Below, in pieces: positions 48,501 through 55,295 of a stretch of DNA of 55,295 nt. The DNA is from Phoronis australis (lineage: Eukaryota; Phoronida; Phoronidae). Numbering within the stretch: position 1 is the first letter of the stretch; each line of letters starts with the position of its first letter. The stretch covers positions 1,017,329 through 1,072,623 of the forward strand of contig NMRA01000038.1 of the NCBI GenBank assembly GCA_002633005.1, in the 5' to 3' direction. The notes beneath the pieces were generated by a model that saw nothing but the letters and a program-made list of their open reading frames with translations, was not told where the DNA came from and did no database searches. Made by a program: the position numbers and the translations under genes.

Positions 48501-50041
48501 GTTTTCGTTTTTTGCAACTTTTGATTTTTTCATAAAAATCATGAAACTCCTATTTTTGATAGCCTCTCTTGCAAAAGTGACAATTTCCAAAAACAATTGC
48601 TAACAGCGTTTTAGAGAACATATCTGAAAATTTCACGTCAATCCGGTCAGCCACTTCTGAGATATGATGTTCAAAGGTTTGCCAAATTTTGGCATTTTTC
48701 GAAGGTCCTACATAACGCTGATGCGTTGGCTTATGCCACTTAGCATATGCAGTGTTCAAATTTGGCGCATTTTTGTGATGATGAGCCTTGCGCAATCGTC
48801 GAGCGCACAAACTATACCCATGCCTATTCATTCACAGAACTAGCAAGAAACGAACCTTAACTCCCGCCTATAGCATTTGAACAAATAAAATATGCTCGTA
48901 GTACTTAAACTTGGAATTCGTGGATTTCTTCGTATTGTTAATGTCGATGCCTGTTCCCATATTTTGTTTGGAGGTCTCCGTGGCCTTTTTCAGTCATATG
49001 CTAACCTTGGGTGCATTATAGGGTCATGCTGACCAAAATTAAACTTTGTAAACGCACATCACGCTCACCATTTATTACATCATTTTGACTTTGTAGGTTC
49101 CAGTCATCTGCTATGTACTCGCAACTGTTGCAGTCGTCACCGTTGGATTTCTCGAAACCTTACCCATGTACAGAGACGATAGACCATTGAACGGAACGTT
49201 TGACAACAACACTGAGAGTTCAGGCTCACAAAGTTGGGAGAATCGCCGCGTACTGATATATGTATTCAATGTATCCGCAGTCTACTTTTGCATCGAGTTC
49301 CTGTTGCGGCTTGTCTTTTGCCCTTCAAAGAAAATTTTCTTTAAGTCGTTTTTCACATATTTGGATATTGTTCTTTTGGTCGTCATGATCGTTGGTTTAT
49401 TGTGCAACATTAAGTTCGTCAATTGTAAGGATACAAACGACGAAGCTCGCGTCGCCTTCATGCTGATTGAAAGCTTTAGGGTTTTCTTGATATTAAAAGT
49501 GCTTAAGTTTGCGCGCTATAACGTTGGCATGAAAGTTTTACTGATGACAATTCGCGCCAGCTTTCGCGAGATGTTTCTGCTCACCACTATCATGATGATT
49601 GCGTCTTTGTTCTTTGCGATGAATATCTACAGTTATGAATTTTCAAGTGATGAAAACATGTTCCCAAACGCAGCATACGGCATATGGTGGGCAATCGTCA
49701 CCATGACGACCGTCGGCTACGGCGACTTTTACCCCAAAACCTGGGCAGGTTATGTTACCGGTACGCTTTGCGCGTTGACTGGTATGATTCTTACGGCGCT
49801 ACCAATTGCGGTAATTGGCGGCAATTTTAGCACGTACCTCGGCTATGCGCATGACTATCAGACAAGAATGAATAAATTGCGTAAAGGGGACACGGAAGAA
49901 AACGCAATCTCCAAAGTTTTGGAACGAATAAACCTATCTGTGGAGAAAAAGAGGTTCAAAAATAAAATTCCTCAGAAACTGTCTAAAGACAAAAGACACA
50001 ATGACACCGAAACAAAAGAAACAACGTTAGATTTTCAATAG
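41982..50041 (+). CDS. Voltage-gated K+ channel subunit, Kv3/Shaw-like, divergent
   Basis: Two exons, 41982-42584 and 49097-50041, joined in phase 0 give 515 aa. Plasma-membrane channel subunit with an N-terminal T1 tetramerisation domain (about 57-150) carrying the zinc pattern H118-x5-C124-x20-C145-C146 of non-Shaker Kv families. S1 is about 203-222. A S1-S2 loop has two glycosylation sequons (N233, N238). S2-S3 follow, then S4 (about 324-342), S5, the pore with TMTTVGYGD, and S6. The pore-S6 run FYPKTWAGYVTGTLCAL closely follows Kv3 channels. Oddities: at the usual S4 charge positions the residues are E326, R329, L332, K335, K338, R341; the S6 PxP motif is P437-I-A439; the S2 aromatic of the charge-transfer centre appears to be Ile267. 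These suggest a modulatory subunit that works in heterotetramers (inference). Confidence 0.92.
44613..44700. repeat. 23-bp tandem repeat, nearly 4 copies
   Basis: Unit gatgtccatgaggggcgatacaa starting at 44613, 44636, 44659 and 44682 (last one truncated). Confidence 0.9.
47340..48100. repeat. Degenerate tandem repeat, period roughly 90-140 bp
   Basis: The word ggtacctcgaatgtt recurs in altered form near 47347, 47476, 47567, 47709, 47841, 47965 and 48084, each time followed by a T-rich tract. The copies are old and unevenly spaced. Confidence 0.45.
48155..48274. repeat. 12-bp tandem repeat, 10 copies
   Basis: Unit tatgtaggacct, with a single variant (taatgtagg) in the middle of the array. 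Confidence 0.95.
48155..48716. mobile_element. Fold-back-like element with a 12-bp array in one end
   Basis: gttatgtaggacctt at the left end is repeated in exact inverse (aaggtcctacataac, 48702-48716) at the right. The left end is expanded into an array of 12-bp units. The interior is unique and AT-rich. Confidence 0.5.
49097..50041 (+). CDS. Kv channel exon 2: S1-S6 and C-terminus
   Basis: Acceptor actttgtag, then VPVICYVLATVAVV (S1). The exon encodes residues 202-515, including S1 to S6 and a short hydrophilic, Lys/Glu-rich cytoplasmic tail ending in TAG. The selectivity filter TVGYGD is intact, so pore conduction is not ruled out. There is no PDZ-type C-terminus. Confidence 0.95.
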   Translation, partial: VPVICYVLATVAVVTVGFLETLPMYRDDRPLNGTFDNNTESSGSQSWENRRVLIYVFNVSAVYFCIEFLLRLVFCPSKKIFFKSFFTYLDIVLLVVMIVGLLCNIKFVNCKDTNDEARVAFMLIESFRVFLILKVLKFARYNVGMKVLLMTIRASFREMFLLTTIMMIASLFFAMNIYSYEFSSDENMFPNAAYGIWWAIVTMTTVGYGDFYPKTWAGYVTGTLCALTGMILTALPIAVIGGNFSTYLGYAHDYQTRMNKLRKGDTEENAISKVLERINLSVEKKRFKNKIPQKLSKDKRHNDTETKETTLDFQ

Positions 50042-50259
50042 ATTGAAACTACACGTCTGTTAGTGGTAACATTTGGGGTTATGGGCAGCAGTATTATCAC
50101 AGGTCACGTTTATGTAAGGTTTTCTATTGCCACTTGCCTCAGAGGCGATTTCGGAACAGAGATTTCTAAACGTTTACGCGTCACAATTGTTAAGAAATTT
50201 TACGAAAATCCATAATAGCAACGGGTCATTTTTGTATAACGTCGATATGGTTCAATTGT

Positions 50260-50265
50260 ATTAAA
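50260..50265 (+). terminator. Candidate poly(A) signal of the Kv gene
   Basis: ATTAAA 219 bp after the stop. A canonical AATAAA occurs later at 50754-50759. Either could end the transcript. Confidence 0.3.
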
Positions 50266-52185
50266 TAATATGTACATTTCATAAATTACAACACTTTATG
50301 TATTTGTCTAAGTGTCAAGTTCGTATCTTCGTAAAAAGTGAAGTTAAGTTTCATTCAACTCTGGCTGTCACCGAGTTCTTCGTGCACGAAAAGACATTCT
50401 AAAAATTCTTTATCAGAGTCTGATTACTTTTTAAAATTTGTGTTTGGAGACAGAGTGTTATTTTGGAACATAAATACCGTACTAAAATTCGCCTTTGGCT
50501 AAAATAATGCGGAAAGCCTCTTTAAAAACAAGCACGTAACTCTACATGATTTAGAATCAGAACACTGAAAAATATTTGATTCCGATCAGCTAGTCATGAG
50601 TGGCAGCAAACGCGAGTGAGCTGAGCGATCGCTGTGGGCCCCAGGAAATTGTGATGCACCGTTGGCGCTGGGCATGCTCCAGAAGTTCTGCATGTATAGA
50701 ATTCAGAAATGTTTTTTAATTACGCATTGTTGTAACGCAGCCAACACGGTGAAAATAAATTATCTCCCCCTACGGTGATTTGGCGTTGCAAGCCGGTTGT
50801 TGGAAGCGAAGGCGCGGTTAGAGGAGGTTGGGTTTCAGCCCCCATATTTCCAGGGTGGTCATATTTACCAGTAATTCTATGCATTCCATGGGTGTGATTT
50901 AACCACATACCGGCTTTATTATTTTTTGTTATGGTTACACGCCAGCAAATCTTAGACTTAAAAGTTCTTCCCCCCACCACTGAAAAAACGCTCCGCCGTC
51001 AATGGAGAATAAAAGCATTTTGGGTGAACGCGCGCGCATTCCCTTTGCTATGAGAAGATTCCGATAAGATGAAAAACACAGAACTTATCGACTGCGTTCA
51101 AATCCGCTGTCGAAGAACGCAGTTTTACAGTAAACCCCACTACCAATTTGACACACTGTCAGTTTCGTGTGTCACAGTCGGAGATCACGTGGCAAATTTC
51201 CCTCAAGTTTTGAAAATTACGTTTCTGCAACAGTTAAATCCAGACTTGAAAACAATCGGAAAATTGTTAAAATGAAAACTTCAGTCGATGAGCTTGGATA
51301 TTAGTGGTTTAAATTGGGGTTTGTTCGTTCGGTTAACTCATTTAGTTCCAGTATTAAATTGATCACACACCAACATCAGCCATTTTGTAACGGATAAGTC
51401 AAGTTTCACTAACCTGCTTGATTCCGGGCATAGGCGCAGCCGGCTTCACGCAGTGTTAATTTGTAAATTTATGAAAAAGAAATGATGAGCACATAGGCGA
51501 AGAAGTGTGTTGTTTATTCTGTTTGTTTGTAGTGCCACACGAAAGCTGGCGCAGACGTATACATGTACTTTGCATTGAAGGGCGAAACTGGTGTTTTGGC
51601 ACTAGGAGTGTGAGAATGAATTTTTCCAACAAATTCCCTTCTGCCAAAGTCGCCTCTTGCGGATTTTGCCAGCCGAAAGGCCAACAACCATTTCACCCAA
51701 CAAACCATACAGTTGTTCTAGGATCCAAAACCCTCGTTCTGACCACGCATTGGTCACGCCACTGTGACATGGACCCGGAGCAAGTTTTATGATCTGCAAA
51801 AATTATACGAACTCGTTTTTGATTAGCGTAAATGATTTTATTGCATTGGTGTTTCATATTAGCCTACACATGTTGTCATTTAATTACACAAAAGTTCATC
51901 AAGTGCAGTGAAATTTACGAGGTGAATAAAGACTATACTGGAAACGACTACATGCCTGTTGTGATCTATTGTCTTGTATTTATTCACTTTTATTACGGTA
52001 ATTCTTCACCTATATCGCACGAACTATTTGTCAAGATAAAGAAAATTGTTGAGATTAAAATTTCTTGAAATGACCGACATATTGTGTGCTGGGCACAAAC
52101 AAATCGGCATAGAAGTAGATGTCTCTATTTTTTATCTCGATAACAGTCGATGTTTCTGGACTGGTCAAAAGGTTAATTATTATAC
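50266..52185. other. Downstream flank of the Kv gene, no gene seen
   Basis: Short open frames on both strands (for example 51505-51792) have no recognisable motif. Confidence 0.55.
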
Positions 52186-52189
52186 TGTC

Positions 52190-52640
52190 CACGGTAGTTT
52201 TCGGCCTCCACCCCTGAACGCCACACGCTCCTACCTCATACCGCCTGTACAGTCGCCCGGAAACGTGACGGTCAGCTGTCTTAGAGCTAGCGCTGATAAA
52301 ATCCGCGCGTCTCAAATGCAAATGAGCTCACGTGCGGCAACTTGAATCGAATGTCTCACTTGTTTGTTTTTTGTTTACCTGGCGAGCTGTGTATCGTCAC
52401 AGCGTGCGGGTGGAGTGAGCTAACTGCACAGCCGGCTACCTTCGGTACACAATGAACATGAATTATCGCGTCACCTGACGATAACAAAACTCGTCCGCGC
52501 GCGCGCCATGTGCATCACTTTTACATTTTACGAGACGTAAAGCGAACTTAATTTACTGCCAGGACAGATAGTTGCCTCACTGTGTGCTGTGAAAACGACA
52601 TGAGGTAAATCTCTCTTGAAGCAAACAGTTCAGCTCAGTT
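52190..52640 (+). promoter_or_regulatory. CpG-rich, promoter-like patch
   Basis: Clearly richer in G+C and CpG than its flanks (for example cgtccgcgcgcgcgccatg near 52490). Contains the octamer atgcaaat (52317-52324) and a possible donor, gacatgag|gtaaat, near 52,600. It could be the promoter and first exon of a plus-strand gene running out of the window; this is inference. Confidence 0.3.
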
Positions 52641-53490
52641 GTAGTTATGTGACTCTTACTGCGATTTTCCGATTTTTTTAGATAAAACTTCCCCGCACAC
52701 ACCCCATACGTTTACTTCCTGAATGTGCGTCTCTTTGTCAAGCCCGTTCTTTCTTTAATGTAAAAGAAAAAATAAGATCTTTCAGTCGAAGGCGGGTAAA
52801 TTGTTGTTTCGTTCCACGCAGCCTATTTTTAATCGTCCAGAAATTATCTAAGAAGGGCCATCATTTTTCGACACTAAATGGACCTTATTCGAGATAAAAA
52901 TGATTTTTGAAATCAGCCTCATCATCGCATCGATCGTGCAAGACCGCGGCAGCACTGAGTCCAACGCGGCCCTGGGGGATCTGTAATGACAAGAACATAA
53001 CAGATTGTCTTGTTTTACAGGTATGATCTAAGCTGAACTTTTGAACAGAAAGGTCTATCCCATCTAAGAACGGTCATGAAAAATGTGTTTCTTCGTCGTT
53101 AACCTTAAGTTAAACTTAGAACACCTTTGTTAAAAACCGGGCCCATTTTCAACGCTGAATCTGGACTCTTGTGGTGGTCAAATTTCACGGCTCAATTAAT
53201 TCTACACGGGGGCACCTAACCCGCCACAACGGTAGTGAAGTAAGAAGAGGGGGGGGGGGAGCACTGATCCCCGCCCAGAGACAAGGCTTTCAACATCAAT
53301 GATGAGGCGAGCTGTGGAGTGACTTGTAGTAAATTAACAGTACTCGGCTCGGTACCCGACTGGCTGAAATCCCAAACAATACCTGTTGCAGGAATCGCTT
53401 TAAATCGGTCTACTTCGAGTTCTCACTGAAGAGGACGAAGTTGGTCATTTACATTAAGCTAACAGGGTTTCACACAGATGTGGACGGTTG

Positions 53491-53806
53491 CTCTAGTCCG
53501 AAAGTGCACTCAGTCTGAAAGTGCACTAGTCCGACGGTGTACTAGTCTGAAGATGCACTAGTCCGAAGGTGCACTAGTCCGCAAATAGATAAGATTTCGG
53601 ACTCAGACTATCTTTTTGTCCATATGCGATAACTATACAAACACTTCGGATGCTGGTCTTGGTGGCGCACGCCGCCAGGCCTTCCGAAAACAACCGCTCG
53701 ACGCCGGCCGGGGTACCAATTACACTTTCGGACTAATGCACCTTCAGACTGTAGTGCACCTTCGGACTCAGTGCCACACCTTCGGAGTAGTGCACCTTCG
53801 GACTCG
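53491..53806. repeat. Inverted pair of 16-bp tandem arrays
   Basis: Left arm (about 53491-53586): about five units of agtccgaaggtgcact. Right arm (about 53720-53806): about five units of the exact reverse complement, agtgcaccttcggact. The roughly 130-bp centre is GC-rich. Single strands could fold into a long hairpin. Confidence 0.8.
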
Positions 53807-54844
53807 GGACCTATACGGAAGTGAGCTAGTGCTCAGAAGCGATGATGAAACCTATGGGCTTGAGAGCCATTCTCAATGAATCGCGACAATTCGACACCTG
53901 AGACACTCGATTTTCAAGTATCTTCATCTGGAGCTAACGTATTATTTTTTCTTAGTTTAGTGTATGAATGATAAGTTTTGAACAATTTCCTCAGCTCAAC
54001 AAGTGCAGTTATAGAGTTATTTTGTTGTTTTATTAGAGAAACTGAATAATTTATTTGAAAACAAAAACGCGTTCGTTGGGTTAATTTTCGGTCTAGTTTG
54101 TTATCATTGACAACGAACAATCTCATTGTGCAATTTTATTAATCAGCATGCTTGTTAAAATCGAGAAAAACAGCTCTTAGTATTTTCTACTCTTTTGTGT
54201 ATTTTTCGTGGACATATAAAAATTTAACTTTTGAACTAAATTTTTACTTTTTCAAAACACGTCGTTTGTTTATAACTGTGTTTTATAAAAACAGGTGCCG
54301 TGGTGTTTGCACTTGTCTTAATTTTCATTAGCGACTATCGATCATTCAAAAACTGGTATCCAATATCCGGTAATGTGATGACTAAAAAGTCCTTAAGTGA
54401 ATTTAAAGAAGTCTCGTAAATGACACAACATGTCCCGTAAGTGAGGGGCAACTGTGTCGGTGGAAATTATTTCTGACCACCTACTCTTCAGGAAAAACTG
54501 GTATGAAATAATGACGGATAGTATACGTATTGAAGGCTATTTGTTGTCACTTGTATGAGTTGACGTAACTGATTACGTAATAAAAATGACAACAGATTTC
54601 AATTCAACCGTCTGTGATGCAAGAAGGCACGTGGAGACATTTGTAACACAACTCACATGTATATGTACAGGTAAATCCAAAAGCTTGCGTTCAACATTTC
54701 TACATTTGCGATACAATTGTGCCTGACATCTAACACGTCACATGTCACGTCCCGTAAATGACAACTTAAGCGTTGACAATTGGGCTAAAGACTGTCAAGG
54801 TTAAAAACCTTTTAACGGCAATTTTAACTGGGCTTTAAACGTCA

Positions 54845-55105
54845 TTAGGAAAAATCAAGGTAGTCCAGCAATTCATCTGACGCCTTGAACACTCTGCAGC
54901 TTTCCCAGTAGGTGCGAGGTCCAGGACGAGATTCAGGATGTCATCTTTCCGTAGCCAAATCTTGTTTCCTTCGGCCGGCCACATAAACAATCCACTCATT
55001 TTACTGGACGGCTGCAAGAAGTATCCTCCACAGGCTAGTCGACATCATCTGTGTCCACGACTTGTCCGAGATATCGGCGACCTTCATATTTACAAACAAA
55101 ATTGC
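54845..55105 (-). pseudogene. Decayed ORF, probably mobile-element related
   Basis: On the minus strand, frame pieces read in order: GNFVCKYEGRRYLGQVVDTD, then a stop, then SGLFMWPAEGNKIWLRKDD with ILNLV, then after a one-base frame change RVFKASDELLDYL. The order YEG..Y.G.V, W/F.WP....W...DIL, R.F....E resembles a C-terminal module common in repeated ORFs of fish and invertebrate genomes. I cannot name the family. At least one stop and one or two frame shifts make it non-functional. Confidence 0.4.
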
Positions 55106-55295
55106 CTTGCTTCACTTATATATTGACTTCTTTGGTCTCAGCTAACACTCTGTTGGTTTCTTGTCTTCCGACTTTTTGTACTTCTGTCAGTTCTGACACT
55201 GGTACGAAATACCCGTAACTCGTTCACTTTCTCTTCTAAGCCATTCGTGACCGAGTTGTGCCTTTTTACGGGCTCTCTAGACTATTCCTTCATCC

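Larger units (their letters stand above)
42585..49096 (+). other. Kv channel intron (6.5 kb)
   Basis: Phase 0 intron between T1 and S1. It carries a 23-bp tandem repeat (44.61-44.70 kb), a fragment of a dispersed repeat (around 44.36 kb), a degenerate ~125-bp tandem region (47.34-48.10 kb) and a 12-bp array with inverted ends (48.16-48.72 kb). A 143-codon open frame at 45478-45909 on the minus strand matches nothing I recognise. Confidence 0.85.

Noticed and set aside
49166-50041. Starting the channel's second part at its internal ATG (291 aa)
   Set aside because: In-frame coding similarity continues upstream of this ATG through S1 to the acceptor at 49096.

Overview
This window is animal nuclear DNA. 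Both recognisable genes are broken by GT-AG introns, most of the sequence is AT-rich and non-coding, and there are many short inverted-repeat elements, a tRNA-derived SINE, minisatellites and decayed retroelement pieces. The repeat style and the gene families would fit a marine invertebrate, possibly an invertebrate deuterostome (hemichordate, echinoderm or cephalochordate). That placement is inference; nothing in the window names the species.

Layout. (1) 1-19,230 holds no gene I can support, only repeats: a decayed non-LTR retrotransposon tail (3.16-3.51 kb), a GC-rich inverted-repeat element (4.79-5.24 kb), a dispersed repeat in three copies (6.03, 6.6 and 13.7 kb; the last contains a SINE), a second three-copy family (8.6, 15.0 and 18.0 kb), and a 26-bp minisatellite inside an inverted-repeat element (16.7-17.2 kb). 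(2) 19,240-30,940, minus strand, is a complete secreted matrix metalloproteinase gene. I could join eleven coding exons in frame: signal peptide, propeptide with cysteine switch PRCGLPD, zinc catalytic domain with [11 protein letters not shown] and Met-turn, Thr/Pro-rich hinge, and a four-bladed hemopexin domain. TATA, CCAAT and CRE-like sequences lie upstream. The last coding exon is duplicated: two intact, phase-compatible versions lie in tandem (19,573-19,672 and 19,324-19,432), giving predicted proteins of 499 or 502 residues with different C-termini. (3) 30,950-41,980 is intergenic with a few repeats. (4) 41,982-50,041, plus strand, is a two-exon voltage-gated potassium channel subunit of the Kv3/Shaw type, 515 residues. 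The first exon encodes the zinc-type T1 domain and the second encodes S1-S6. Its selectivity filter is normal, but the S4 charges are depleted and the S6 PxP motif reads PIA, features known from modulatory (electrically silent) Kv subunits. (5) 50,042-55,295 holds a CpG-rich, promoter-like patch, an inverted pair of short tandem arrays, and a decayed minus-strand ORF.

The two genes are divergent, with start codons about 11.5 kb apart, and belong to unrelated pathways (extracellular matrix proteolysis and membrane excitability). I see no evidence that they are functionally linked. The most interesting points are the duplicated terminal hemopexin exon, the silent-subunit-like channel, and three unrelated elements that pair inverted repeats with short tandem arrays.
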